This document shows, in pieces, positions 47,396 through 59,344 of a stretch of DNA of 64,000 bases (the stretch's first letter is position 1; the number at the start of each line of letters is the position of its first letter). Under the pieces are notes generated by a model, which had not been told where the DNA came from, did not search any database, and saw only the letters and a program-made list of their open reading frames with translations. This DNA is from Chlorops oryzae. Its lineage: Eukaryota > Arthropoda > Insecta > Diptera > Chloropidae. The position numbers were made by a program, and so were the translations under genes. The stretch is from positions 24,007,881 to 24,071,880 of the forward strand of contig CM035807.1 of NCBI GenBank assembly GCA_020466095.1, in the 5' to 3' direction.

Positions 47396-47651
47396 TTTTT
47401 TTTTTTTTTTTTTTTTTTAAACGGTTTTTTGTTATTGCTTCTTCATATCCTATGAACTAACAACAAGTGAATGAATCTTAAAACTAAAAATTATTTATTA
47501 ATATTATATGCTTTTCAGTCCACGCCAACGCGTGAACTGGGCTGCCTTTCCGTATGATGAATCCATAGATGGGTTTCCAGGAGGATTTTTTTGTTACAAA
47601 AGTTACAAAAAAAAAAAAAAAAAATTTTTTTTTCAAAAATTTAGAGGGGGC

Positions 47652-50323
47652 TTAGTTGTGAGACAGTGATGGCAAATCACGCCTTTTTAGCCTTGAGGAG
47701 CTGTTTGTTAGCAACAAATTTCTAGCTAGTGGGTTCGGATGTTGGGACAACCGAGTGCAATATTTGCGGCTTAATGAGATAAGCTCGTTTTTGACCATCG
47801 GGATACAAAGGTCTTTATGTATGTTTTCGTTTTTTATAAACCATGGAGCACCAGTTATAGTCCGAAGAATTCTGGACTGTGAGCGTTGTATAATGTCTAA
47901 TAAAGAGTTGCTGGCTTTTCCCCAGAGCTGGGAGCCATAAGTCCATATAGGCTTAAGTGTTGCGTTATAAAGAAGCACTTTGTGTTCGAGCCGCAATCTT
48001 GACTTACTGTTGAGTAGCCAGTGCAGTTTTTGGGCGCTCAGCTTCATTTGGGTGCGTTTTGCCTCAATGTGCTTGCGCCATGTGAGTCGGCGATCTAAGT
48101 GAATGCCTAGATATCTCACTTCATTGGCCTGTGGAACTCGTGTGTTATTAAGCATAATTGGAGGGCATGTCTCGCGACGCAGCGTGAAAGTTATGTGGGT
48201 GCATTTGCTGTCATTTACTTTTATTCTCCAGTTCGCAAGCCAGTCTTCAACAGTATGAAGATGATTATTAAGAACTCGAGAGGCGACCACAGGATCGCTG
48301 TGTGCATACAAAATTGCTGTATCGTCTGCAAATGTAGATGTGAAGAGTTCTGGGGATACAGGCAGATCAGCCGTGTAAATCAGGTATAGCAGGGGCCCTA
48401 GGACACTACCTTGGGGTACACCTGCTGAAATGTCATATTCATATGTCGTGTGTGTTCCATATTTGATTTTGAACTTCCTTTCAGAGAGGTAGGATTGTAG
48501 GACTTTGTGAGTGTTTTCGGGAAGGCTATGTTTAATTTTAAACATTAAGCCAGAGTGCCATACTTTATCAAAGGCTTGCGAGATATCCAGAAATATGGCG
48601 GAACAGTATTTCTTTTTTTCAAATGCGTTTCTGATTTCGGTGGTAACTCTGTTTACCTGTTCAATGGTGCCATGGCTTTTACGAAAACCAAACTGGTGCT
48701 GGGGAATAGCTCCAGAGATTTGTAAGGGTGGTAAAAATTTTCGCTAAGAGACATTTTTCAAAGACTTTTGAGAGTACTGGCAACAAGCTAATTGGCCGAT
48801 ATGATGATGGGAGTGATAGGTCTTTTCCTGGCTTAGGGATCATAATTATGTTCGAAATTTTCCAGGGTCTAGGATAATATCCTAGCCTCAATATTGCGTT
48901 GAATATGAAGAGGATTAATCTTGTTGCTACAGTGGGGAGTTGTTGCACCATCTGTGGGGTTATAAGATCAAAGCCTGCGGCCTTTTTTGTGTTTAGCTCG
49001 CCAATGATAAACTTGATCTCCTTGTGCTGAAATTCGCCTATATTTTCGATTGATCGAGGGTTTATTTTGGGAAATTGAAAAGCGTTAGTGCGTGGGTTGG
49101 GCTTAAAAACGTTTTCGAGATATTTAGCAAATACATGCGCTTTTTCTTCGTCCTTTCTAGCCCAGCTTCCAGTGTTAGTACGCAGTGGTGCTACGTTTGT
49201 TTTGGGTGTCTTCATCTTTTTATTTGCTTTCCAAAGAGAATAGTTTGATTCCGCTGTCGGGCTCAAATTTCGAGTGTAATTTTCTAGATTAGTTTTCAGA
49301 TCATTATCAAGAGCTTCTCTCAGGCGCTTAGTCGCTTGCACTAAGTTAACTTTCGCGGTGGGTGAACGTTGTCGCTGCCATTCCCTTCGTAAGCGTCTTT
49401 TTTCTCGTACAAGAGTTTCGATCTCGCTTGAAGTATATCTTCGAGGTTCTTTTGGCTTGCTGATTATTTTTTGGGGTTGCATGAACTGCTGCCGATATCA
49501 TGATATTGTTTACCTCTGTTACGGCATCATCAATATCACATTCGCTTCGGAGTATAGAGTTCTCGTTCAAATGCGAGCTTATATATTTTTTGTATTTAAG
49601 CCAGTGGGTTTTATTTGTTACAATTCTGCCGGGTTTTTCGGTGAATGTGGGCAAGCCCATCATTGTAATTATAACAGGGGAATGGTCGGATGACAAATCG
49701 AAGCTGGGTTCAGCATGTAATTCGCTACGATCAAAGTTTTTGCTGACTGCAAAATCAATGAGGTCGGGTTTTTTTTTGCAAATCGGAAGGCCAGTAAGTG
49801 GGTTGACCTGTTGAAATACAGTCAAAATTTTCACGACTATTTATTATAATTGAATATAGTTGTCGCCCTTTGGGGTTAATTAATCTAGAGCCCCAGTGTG
49901 GGTGCTTAGCATTATAGTCCCCAGCTGCTATAAATTTGTTGCCAAGCTTTTGGAAGTACTCTAAAAATTGTGTACCAGTAACAGAAAATCTCGGTGGGCA
50001 GTAAACTGCACTTAAAGCGATAATGCTGTTACCATAATGCAATGAGATAGACGTTGCTTGTAAGTAATTTTGGGAAAATTCATCCATTAAATTGTGTTTT
50101 ATTCGAGTTTTGATCAAAACGCCGGTGCCGCCGTGTGCCTTTCCATCTGGTGATGAGTGCCATAAAACGTATAATTTTTAATAGTAAAATTATTTTTGCT
50201 TGTGAGGTGGGTTTCACTGACGAGCATTACGTCAATTGAATGTAATTCAAGAAATGTTTGAATTTCAAGCTTGTGTTGTCGAATGCCGTTAGCATTCCAA
50301 TGACAAATTTTTAGGACACTCAT
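47652..50323 (-). pseudogene. Jockey-clade ORF2: endonuclease and reverse transcriptase, frameshifted
   Basis: In life this protein nicks the target and copies element RNA at the nick. The start is at 50323 (MSVLKICHWNANG, the endonuclease N terminus). Endonuclease motifs include ETHL, AGDYNAKHPHWGS and SDHSPV (about 50323-49650). Reverse transcriptase motifs follow: the thumb-side SYRPISLLPVLSKVFEK near 48770, QFGFRKSHGT near 48680, FLDISQAFDKVWH near 48560, GVPQGSVLGP near 48410 and the catalytic FADD at 48332-48321. The frame shifts several times (about 50115, 49830-49800, 49470-49350 and 48735). The full ORF would be about 890 codons, close to the usual Jockey length. The last frame ends at 47652, leaving a 3' UTR of about 230 bases with an internal A/T run. 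Confidence 0.87.
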
Positions 50324-52078
50324 TTCTTTGCAATAAGAATTTGCATGAGTTGGCTTTGAGTCCCGCATCATCTCTTGCAGCATTGATTGCACAGTTGAAG
50401 TGAACTGCATCATGCAGTTAGTCAAATTTGAGATCATTGATTCCAAATTTGATATGTCACCTTGAGGGTGTACTGCAGTGTTCGACTGACAGCGTCAGCG
50501 TACGAAATAGTCATAGGAGTACGACCAGGATGTGCTGCTGTCGCAAGAGATGCTTGAGCTTGGGTCGCAGTGTTAGACTTTACTGCGTCAGCATATGAAA
50601 ATGCTTTGGGAGGAAGAGCAGCTGATGCTGGCCCTTGCTGGCTCGGCAGGAAGTTCGGAACTTCTTGATGAGTTTTCCGCTTGGGTTGGTCTTTTTTTTT
50701 TATTGCCATGTAGATTGGGCATCCACGATAACTCGCTTTGTGGTTACCACCACAGTTGCTGCATTTTCTTACATCAGGGTTGTCTTGATCAACTTGACAA
50801 GAGTTCGAAGAATGCCGATCTCCACATGTAGCGCACACGGGGTGCAATGTGCAATAGTTTTGCGTGTGTCCGAATTCTTGGCAATTAGAGCATTGAACCG
50901 GTCCTTTCCGCTTATGAGGCTCTTCGACCGAAATTTTGCGGTGTAGCAAAAATTGAGATTGTATATTGGGTGGACCTCGTTCTTTTTTTGTTTTTGGGAG
51001 TTGGCTGAAGGATCAAGCTCAATGCGATATAGGGGTTGCGGAATATTTTGTTTGTTTTTAATATTAAAAACGGTTTTCGTTGGAAAACCTGCAGCTTGCA
51101 GAGCGCCTTTGATCTCTGCTGGGTCAAGTGAGGGCTCGATGCCTTTTATTACTACCACTAAACCTTTGCTTGCTTTAAGCTGGTAGGTATAGTAGCTTTT
51201 TTTGAGTGCATCAAAGTGGTTCACCAGGGTACGATAGTGGATTTCCGTATAAATTTGTATTTTAGTTTCTTTTCACGTTACCCCTTTTAATGGAAACAAC
51301 GTGAAAGTTGCTGCTGCCAATGGAACGAGCGATAGCTGCTACTAGAGCGTTGGAACATTCCTCACGCAAGTAGATTGGGGGAGGCTTAATTTTTTTGATG
51401 GGGTTTTGTGTAGATGATTCATTATCATCTTTGCTAGCAAGCAGCGCAAATCTATTTTTGGCTTGGGCTAGTAGCAGTGCTCGTTGTTGCATTGGGTTTC
51501 AATACTTTTAGAGCCTTCTGTCCTTGCATTTTTTGGGGACTCAATTTCCGCTTGATGTTGACGTAGCGATCCATGCCTGTCTGCACTGCCGACCCCTTTT
51601 GCTTTTCGTGGACGCCAACGTTTTTTGCTATAGCGGCAGCGGCGCTAGCATTCACTTGAGTAGAGCGCACGGCTGAGCTCTGAGCAGCGGTTTGAGCAGC
51701 AATTTCGGCTTCTTTTTGTCTGCTGTATTCTTCTTCTGACTTAGTGTTTGTCAGTATGTCGGTTGTTTCTTCGTTTTGCAGTGATGCTGTTGTTTTTGAA
51801 GAGGTGAGGCTCGCAATAAGAGCAGAAACCGTTGACGTTGTAACTGTGTACTTAGGACTAGCAAAAGTATTAGTTGGCGTACTTACTGCGATCGAGCAGG
51901 GAGTATTGGAGCTTGTAGGCAGAAAGGGTAGTGCATTTGCTGCATTTGTTTGCTGTGGTGTGCGGGAAAGCTTGCCTGACGTCACCGAGTGAAGGTTCAG
52001 CAGAGCATTTTGTTGTTGGATCGATTCGGTAACACTGTGCGAGCGACGTCGGGCCGCACGGCGGCGAACGTTGGACAC
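50320..52078 (-). pseudogene. Jockey-clade ORF1 (gag-like, PRE_C2HC and zinc knuckles), frameshifted
   Basis: This is an RNA-binding Gag-like protein. The likely first codon at 52078 is GTG where an ATG is expected, so the start is probably lost by a point change; an in-frame stop lies directly upstream. An Ala/Ser/Thr-rich N-terminal part is followed by a PRE_C2HC domain (from about 51165, GLVVVIKGIEP) and three Cys-rich knuckles, CSNCQEFGHTQNYC, CATCGDRHSSNSC and CSNCGGNHKASYRGC (about 50892-50740). The reading frame breaks near 51490, 51270, 50940 and 50460. The total span of about 580 codons is normal for the clade. Confidence 0.85.
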
Positions 52079-52411
52079 TTATTTTATTTTCAATTTTTTT
52101 CTTCTTCTTTCTCTTTTTTTTTTTTTTACATGCACTTTTCGCGCACTATAAGAGTCACTGTCTCTAATTTTTTATTCGGGTTTTTTCTTATTTTTATTAT
52201 TATAAATTTAATTTTGATTTAATTCAGTGGATTTATTTTTTTATTTTTTTTATTTAATAATGTTTAATTTTGTGATTGTTTTGTGTTATGTTTTGTTTGT
52301 TTTTTTGGCTTTGTTTTTTCTTTTTTTTACTAAGGTTGCGGAGCAAAGTAAAAAACGCGTCCGACCGAATCAAGCGCTACTAAACTAAAAACGAAAATCA
52401 TTCTTGAAAAT

Positions 52412-53240
52412 GAAAATAAGGAAATCGATGCTGATAGATGGCAGAAGGTCACGAACAAGAAAAAACGTATTCGAGGAGAAGATCTGGGCACCCCTAAGAA
52501 CCCGAAGGAACCAGATAATAGACTGAAAAATAACCGCAAAAGGCCTGAGAGAAAAAGAGCGAAATCAGATGCCGTCATAATTAAGCCAGCCGAAGGACAC
52601 AGTTACGCCGAAGTCCTTAAAGACCTACGAGGAAACTTAAACCTGAGAGAGCGCCGAAGTACTTATAAAGACGATACGAAAAACGAAGACGGGAGCTGTC
52701 TCTTGGAGCTAGGAAAAGGGGGGAAGGAAGGAGCAGTTTTGCTTGGCTATAAAGCAGACTCTCAAAAACACCGCAGTGGTCGCTCAAATGAAACCTAAGG
52801 CTAAGATTGAGATCCGAGATCTTGACTCTATGTCAGATCAAGAAGAAGTTGTAGATGCAATAAGAACTGTGCTCAAAAACTCCGAAGAAGATTTAGATGT
52901 GGCTATCACCCAAGCAAACAGTTCAGAACAACGAAGAGCATACATAACATTGCCGATAGCTTCAGCAAACGTTATTCTTAAAATGCAATACATTAAAATA
53001 GGATTGACCAGCTGCAAGGTGCGGCAAATAGAAGAGGTAAAGCGTTGCTTCCGTTGCTTTGGAAGTGGACATAACCAATATGAATGTAGAGGACCTGACA
53101 GAAAGGGCCAGGGAATCTGTATAAGATGCGGAAATGCTGGACACAAAAATGAAGGAGTGTACGAATCCACCGAGATGCTGTATATGCTCTCAGGACGGGC
53201 TTTCAGCGATAAATCATATCGCCGGTTCAAAGTGGTGTAG
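52412..53240 (+). pseudogene. LINE ORF1, C-terminal half (host element), frameshifted
   Basis: This is the continuation of the ORF1 that starts at 46770. A Lys/Arg-rich stretch precedes the conserved AEGHSYAEVLKDLR and SCLLELGK segments. A frameshift lies near 52740, and the frame then carries KIEIRDLD and three zinc knuckles: CFRCFGSGHNQYEC from 53046, CIRCGNAGHK from about 53120 and, after another frameshift near 53148, CCICS...C. These are the hallmarks of R1/LOA ORF1. The ORF ends near 53240, just before ORF2. Confidence 0.78.
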
Positions 53241-53254
53241 AAACACAACGACGA

Positions 53255-56200
53255 CGTTTTACAAGCAAAACATGCATAGAAGTAAGACAGCTGATAATCT
53301 TCTTTCTCAGCTGGTACTAGAGAAGGAAATTGATGTTGCAATAATAAGCGAACAGTATTCTGTTAAAAATGAAGGAGATTGGTTTGAGGACGAAACCCAA
53401 ACAGCCGCCATCTGGTTACCCAGAACGAGCAAAGTCTTTGCCACAAAAAATTGCGCAGGAGGAGCCTATGTGAGCGCTTTCATTGAAGATGTGAACTTCG
53501 TAAGCTGTTATCTCACCCCAAATGACGATATGCAGGCGTTCCAAAACAAGTTGGATGATATCGAAGACCAAGTCCTCCAACTGAGAGGAGATTTTATAAT
53601 AGCGGGGGATTTCAACTCAAGGTCAGTAGAATGGGGAATGCGGACTACTAACACCAGAGGACAAAAAGTTCTAAACATGGCAGCGAGACTTGGACTATCG
53701 ATTGCAAATAACGGAAACAAACCAACGTTCTGCAAGCCCGGTTGCGAAGGCACCATCCCAGACATAACGATGGCTTCCGAAAGAATAGCAGGACGCGTTC
53801 AAAACTGGAAAGTGCTAGACGAATTCACGGGAAGCGATCACCAGTATATATTGTTTGAGGTGAGAACTAGAAACAGCCTACACAGGCTCCACGACGAGGT
53901 CAACCCGCAGATGGAACGTCTCCAAACTGGACAAGACAGCATTGCTGTCAGAGATCGATCGGTCTATAAACAGGCAAGAACGTGAATATACAGCAGAAGC
54001 AGCCGCTAAGCAGCTTATTAAGAACATTAAATCCGCCTGCAACATTGCAATGCCAAAATTCTCAGGAGGAGTTAGAAAAAAAACAGAAGTTTACTGGTGG
54101 AACGGCGAAATAGCTGAGCTCAGGCGAAATTGCTTAAAGTGTAGACGCAAGTATACAAGGGCGAGACGAAGAGGTGAAGCTACCGCAGAATATCATACCT
54201 TTAAGGCTGCCAAGAAAGATCTCAGAAATGCCATCAAAAGAAGTAAAAAAGAAAAGTGGGAACAGTTGCGAACAGACTTGAACAACAACCCTTGGGGCCT
54301 TGGTTACAAACTAGTGATGAAGAAACTGGGTGCTCAGCCGCCAGTACCCGACTTAGAAGAAACGAAAATGAAGGAGATTGTCAATGCACTCTTTCCAACC
54401 CATGATGACATACCTGCAGTAGATCACGACTCAGCAGAAACCCAAATTGTGGAACTATTCACAGAAGATGAGCTGTTACACGCCGTCAAATCGATGAAAA
54501 ATAATACAGCGCCGGGCCCGGATGGCATCCCCGTTGAAGTTTTGAAAGTCATAGCAGAAAGAAGACCACAGCTGCTCTTAGCCACCTATAATAGATGTCT
54601 CACAAACGGGATTTTCCCAAAAATTTGGAAGAGGCAACAACTGATCCTAATAAATAAAGGAAAGGCCAGCCCCCGTAACCCGTCGTCATACAGGCCACTG
54701 TGCCTATTGGATACAGCGGGAAAACTTCTGGAAAAAATGATTAAACCGCGTTTAAACCGGGTAGTCGAATCATCTGGCGGTCTTAGCCCTAGGCAGTACG
54801 GTTTTCGAAAGAAAAGGAGTACTTTGGGCTCTATTGCCGAAGTTATAACAGCAGCAGAAATGACACAAAGAGGAAATCACTACTCGCGACCAGTTGTGCT
54901 TTTGGCCACATTGGACGTTAAAAATGCATTCAACAGCCTCAGGTGGGCAGACATCATAGATGCCGTAGAATCACGCTTTCGAGCCCCAGTATACATCAGA
55001 AAAATAATTCGGAGTTATTTAGCAGAGCGACAGCTGATATACCCCACAAAAAGTGGTTACAAAACAGCTAAAGTAACAGCAGGGGCAGCGCAGGGATCTA
55101 TGCTCGGTCCCGACCTATGGAACATTACGTATGATGAAATTCTCCACATGGAGATGCCTGATCAGACGTTTCTGGTGGCTTACGCGGATGACGTTGCAGC
55201 GGTAATCACAGCACGCGATACTGAGCACGCTCAACGCAAGCTTAATCAGGTCATGTTAGGAGTGAAAACATGGATGAATACTCGGGGCTTGGAACTGGCA
55301 ACCCAAAAAACGGAGCTTTTAATCTTCACTAGAAAACGTGTAGTAACGGAGGTCGAGATGCGTGTCTGTGAAGACATTATAAGAACTCAAAATGTTGTGA
55401 GGTACTTAGGTGTAAGATTGGACGGAAAGCTCTCATACATGGAACATATCAAACATACAGCGAAGAAAGCTGCAAAAGTAGCATCTTCTTTAAGTAGACT
55501 AATGGCGAACGTTGGGGGACCGACGGCCTGAAAAAAGAAAACTAATGATGTCCACGGTAAATGCGATACTTCTGTATGGCTGCGAAGTCTGGGCGGATTC
55601 ACTTAACAAAGCATCAAAGCGGAAAAAAATGTCTGCAATCTTGCGAACTGCGGCGCATAACATCGGCGTATCGTACTGTCTCCGCGGATGCAGTCGGCGT
55701 AATAGCGGGAGTAGTCCCTATAGATCTACAAGCTAAGGAGCGAAAAGTTATATGGCATCTGAAAAATAATGGCAACTTTACAAAAGAAATGGGAACTCAA
55801 GAAAGAGAACAAACCATACAAAGATGGCAGGAGAGATGGAATAATTCCCCGCAAGGAAGATGGACTGCCAAACTAATACCACAGGTAAAGATATGGTTTA
55901 ATAGAAAACATGGTGACACAAATTACTTCCTCACCCAAATGTTCACGGGGCATGGATATTTTTGCAAATATTTACATCGCATGAAGAAGTTGAACCAACC
56001 GCAATGTATATATGGTGACAGTGACTCTGATGACGCAGAGCATACGTTCTTTTACTGCATCAGATGGAAACAGCTAAGAGAAGAAATGGAAGCTGAGATT
56101 GGTGAAATTCGGCCTGAAAACATGATAGAAAAGATGATAGAGAGCGAAGAAGAAAACTGGAAACGAGTTGAGACATACGTACGACGGGTACTAGAAACTA

Positions 56201-56331
56201 AGAGGAAAGACTGGAAAATAAAAAAAGGTAAACAAGTTCTTTATGAAGTAAAAACCTACCAGGTTAAAAAAAAAAACCGAATGAGGATGAACAAACGCAA
56301 GTTTGGGGAAGTGTTATTGCCCAGAAAATAG
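53255..56331 (+). pseudogene. LINE ORF2: endonuclease, reverse transcriptase and C-terminal zinc region, frameshifted
   Basis: ORF2 starts around 53255-53272 (MHRSKTADNLLSQL). The endonuclease (to about 53850) keeps EQY, AGDFNSRSVEWG, TIPDITMASE and SDHQYI. A frameshift near 53940 leads into the 529-codon reverse transcriptase block, with APGPDGIPVEVLK, SYRPLCLLDTAGKLLEK, QYGFRKKRST, LDVKNAFNSL, GAAQGSMLGP and the catalytic YADD at 55181-55192. Frameshifts near 55530 and 55655 lead into the C-terminal domain. Its CxxC..H..C zinc motif (about 56004-56062) has Tyr in place of the second Cys. The frame ends at 56331, followed by a 3' UTR of about 60 bases. The catalytic motifs look intact but the frame does not. 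Confidence 0.85.
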
Positions 56332-56389
56332 GTTTTACCGGTAGGGTGGAACCAGTTAGGAGATGCTGAGGTTGTGGATTCCCCGACCC

Positions 56390-56422
<33 letters not shown>

Positions 56423-56424
<2 letters not shown>

Positions 56425-56815
56425 TTACTTAACAACTTAACTTAAAAAACTTAATTAATTAATTAACAATTAATTAATTAAATTAACAACTTAACCTTTT
56501 AATTAAAAAATTTTAAAATTTTAAAATTAAAAACCAACAACAATTTTAAAATTATTCTTAAAAATTTTAATTTTTAACTTAACAACAATTAACTTAATTA
56601 ATTAATTAAAATTTTAATTCTTAACTTAATTAACAATTTTAAAATTTTCTTAAAAAAAAAAAAAAAAAATTAAAAAAAAACTTAACTTAACTTAACTTAA
56701 CTTAACTTAATTAACTTAACTTAACTTAACTTAACTTAACTTAATTAACTTAACTTAACTTAACTTAACTTAACTTAACTTAACTTACCTTAACTTATTA
56801 ACCAACTGATATTTT
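56423..56815. repeat. (CTTAA)n pentanucleotide array, right part
   Basis: It begins in register directly after the LINE poly(A). The first 260 bases are degraded into TTAATTAA-like and A/T-run sequence; 56681-56795 return to clean CTTAA units. Together with 45789-46198 it was one locus before the LINE inserted. Confidence 0.85.
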
Positions 56816-56819
56816 ATGT

Positions 56820-58614
56820 TCTGTTAAAAATTTAGTTTAACTTAACTAGGAAAAAAATTCTTTAAGATAAGTTACGTTTAGTCAAGACCTACAGAGTCTT
56901 AAATGATTCTAAGAGCTCTGATCACTGTTTTGTCACATTTTTGCACGTGACAGGATGTGGTATAATCCGAATAGATGTGTTCAAGCGCGTGAAACTTTCG
57001 CAGGAATTCGATTACACATCTTCCTACACTATTAAGTAAATTTCCCGTGAATAATTCTAGAATCAAGTAAAACTCAACGAACATGTTCCATGAAATTCGC
57101 ATTAATAAAAATTACAAAATTTTAATGTGTTTTTAAAATTCAAATAAATTTTTATGCTTTTCCTTTATGAGTCCTTTCCGCCAGCAAAATAAGAGAGGGC
57201 GAAATTTCATAGATAAAATCACGATGAAATTAAACACGAAAGACGATTAAGAAATTTTGCACCTGCTCTCAAATTTCCCGATGTAACCCCAAAGGTCTCC
57301 GTACATTACAACCATTATTTTCTGAGCTCCATTCCTACCTACGTGCATGTATGTATGTATACGCATACATATCTATATGTGTACTCCCTGCCAAGCGACT
57401 AATACTTGCTGCAATAACATAACTTTGTGAGATAAGTTCTAAAAAGTTTTCGCTCTATTGTTGCTACTCTACAACTTTACCCTTTTACCTTCTCCGACGG
57501 TTCTACGCATGTATGTATGCCGAAGTTGCTCATACTTTCGTCATAATTTTCATTTACATCCTATAAAGGTACTTGGGATACTTTACAAGTCATTGCCGCT
57601 GTTTGGAAAAGTTGAGAAAATCATTTTCCTTACGAGGGGGCAAAAAATAATGGCATAAAAATCATTTCAAATTCAAGGGAGAAAGTTCAATCAATTAAAG
57701 CCGAAGCAAGCAAGCAAGCATTCATTGTGCAAGGATATTCAGTGAACTTAAACAAACAAAAAAAAAGAAAACAACAAAATCTATTGAATTGGATATGCAA
57801 TTTGTTTTTTCCTTGAAGAACTTTTTTTTTTGTCAATCAAGAAAGAGAAGAAAATGTCCACAACGGAAATCAATCATGAAAAAATACAAAAAAAAAATTA
57901 AAACCCAAGTTCAAACCGGAAAGAAAAGATGAAATATTTGGCAAAAGGCAATAATATTTGAACCCAAAAATTAATCCATTCCATTCACTTTTATCTCACA
58001 AGCTCAGCAGAAGCTACGCACCAGAAAAGAAAAGCCGTAAGCAAACCATTCAAAAGCTATTAACTTATTGATTGGATACTCGGCAAAATTACTCAAAATT
58101 GAAATTGAATGCCTTCTGACCTCTGCACAGTGGCTTTTATTAACATCCCACTTGAATTTCGTTCACTCAAACACAAAGAACTCATAACGTCCTACTTAAA
58201 TACAAATACTATTTTTGCCTTATTTTTTTTTTTGTTGTTGTCTTATTTTCCTTATTTTCATTTTCGATGAAAAAAGTAATGTTGAATTTAATCATGTTGA
58301 TGGAATTGCATGCAGGATGCTGCCTTATACCAAAAATATGTTGGGTACAGTGTTTCCCTGAATATTGGAGCCGGCGGTATTAATAAATATCAAATGAAAA
58401 TTTATTTTTTAAGGTTCAGATAAAGGCACTGGAAGTGCTTAACCCTTTCAACACTTAAAGGAGAAATTTGTCTCCCAGATAAGCTTAACTATTTACAGCA
58501 ATAGGGGTATTCACAAGGAAGGTGGAACTCCCGGTTTGCACGGATTAGTTGAAAATATAGTTGTTTTTGAATGAATATGAACATGGATACCCCTAAAGTT
58601 GTTAGTTATAAATT
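56820..58614. other. Intergenic, no recognised gene
   Basis: AT-rich DNA. A unit resembling the TTAACCCTTT family lies at about 58439-58500. No supported gene. Confidence 0.5.
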
Positions 58615-58616
58615 CT

Positions 58617-59337
58617 ACAGGGTGTTCCATACTCAATGGATCAAAAAAAAGGAGGTGATAGGGGGAACCCATACAAGGAAAAAATTGTATGGAAAGGGGG
58701 GTCCATTTTGCACTCGTAAGGAGCTAGGAGGAGCGGACAGAATTCGACTAAATTGGTGAGATACTTTTAGGCGGATATGTAAAACTAAAACACTATTCAG
58801 AAATTTTTAAATTTCTTAGATTTTTCTTTTTCTCATGCTGCCTAAAAGTGTGCTCAATAAATTTGATTAAAATAACATTTCTGGGAGTCAAAAATACAAA
58901 ATAATTATTTTCAAACCTTAGTTTTGCATTGATTGTGAAATTTTTTTTAGCAATCATGGTATCAAATTGAAGAGAAAAACTCAAAGTTTTCGAAAAGATT
59001 AAAAAAAAGAGGCCCGATCGTATTTCTTTTGAATTAAATCACTTTAAAAGCCAAAATTACACTATTTTAGGCTTAGATGGTAGTACCAGAGAAAACGGAG
59101 TTGAATTATTAAAAATCGTAGTATGCAATGTTAACGGAAAACCGCCAAGCTTTTCATATCATATGTGATTTTGAATTACGGCCTGTAAGTGAGGAGCACC
59201 AGTGAAAAAACCAAAATAATTGTTTTTTGCATGTAACTCCTCAGGGGTGCATTTCCGACCCCCCTGCCATACGATTTTTGTCCGTCTGGACCCCCCTATC
59301 ACCCCTTTTTTTGTTCAATTGAGTATGGAACACCCTG
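58617..59337. mobile_element. CAGGGTG-type MITE with long inverted ends
   Basis: TA flanks both ends (58615-58616 and 59338-59339). CAGGGTGTTCCATACTCAAT on the left is mirrored on the right, and the inverted similarity continues, with gaps, for over 100 bases, including a GGTGATAGGGGG motif and a GAGGAGTTA-like motif. It is 721 bp with no transposase frame. The same terminal family occurs at 35137, 62399 and 32631. Confidence 0.75.
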
Positions 59338-59344
59338 TATAAAT

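Larger units (their letters stand above)
47397..52401 (-). mobile_element. Jockey-clade non-LTR retrotransposon (LINE), full length but mutated
   Basis: It is about 5.0 kb, the usual size for Jockey, on the minus strand. The poly(A) tail appears as a T run at 47397-47418. A 10-base direct duplication TCTTGAAAAT flanks it (47387-47396 and 52402-52411). ORF1 (52078 down to about 50320) has the PRE_C2HC domain and three zinc knuckles. ORF2 (50323 down to 47652) has an apurinic-type endonuclease and a reverse transcriptase. ORF2's ATG overlaps the presumed ORF1 stop as ATGA, as in Jockey. At least four frameshifts in ORF1 and several in ORF2 make it inactive. Confidence 0.88.
46199..56422 (+). 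mobile_element. R1/LOA-type non-LTR retrotransposon (LINE), full length, split by another LINE
   Basis: The element begins abruptly in the CTTAA array and ends in a 32-base poly(A) at 56391-56422, after which the array resumes. Without the insert at 47397-52401 it is about 5.2 kb. It has a 5' UTR (46199-46769), ORF1 with zinc knuckles, and ORF2 with endonuclease, reverse transcriptase and a C-terminal zinc-binding region, followed by a 3' UTR of only about 60 bases. The endonuclease style (HRSKTADNLLSQL at its start, IISEQY, GDFNSRSVEWG, SDHQYI) and the ORF1 knuckles point to the R1/LOA group rather than Jockey; this placement is from memory of family motifs. Several frameshifts make it inactive. 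Confidence 0.85.

Noticed and set aside
47600..47640. A-run next to a T-run, a possible separate insertion boundary inside the Jockey-clade 3' UTR
   Set aside because: The target duplication supports a single insertion from 47397 to 52401, and no second duplication is visible around the A/T run.
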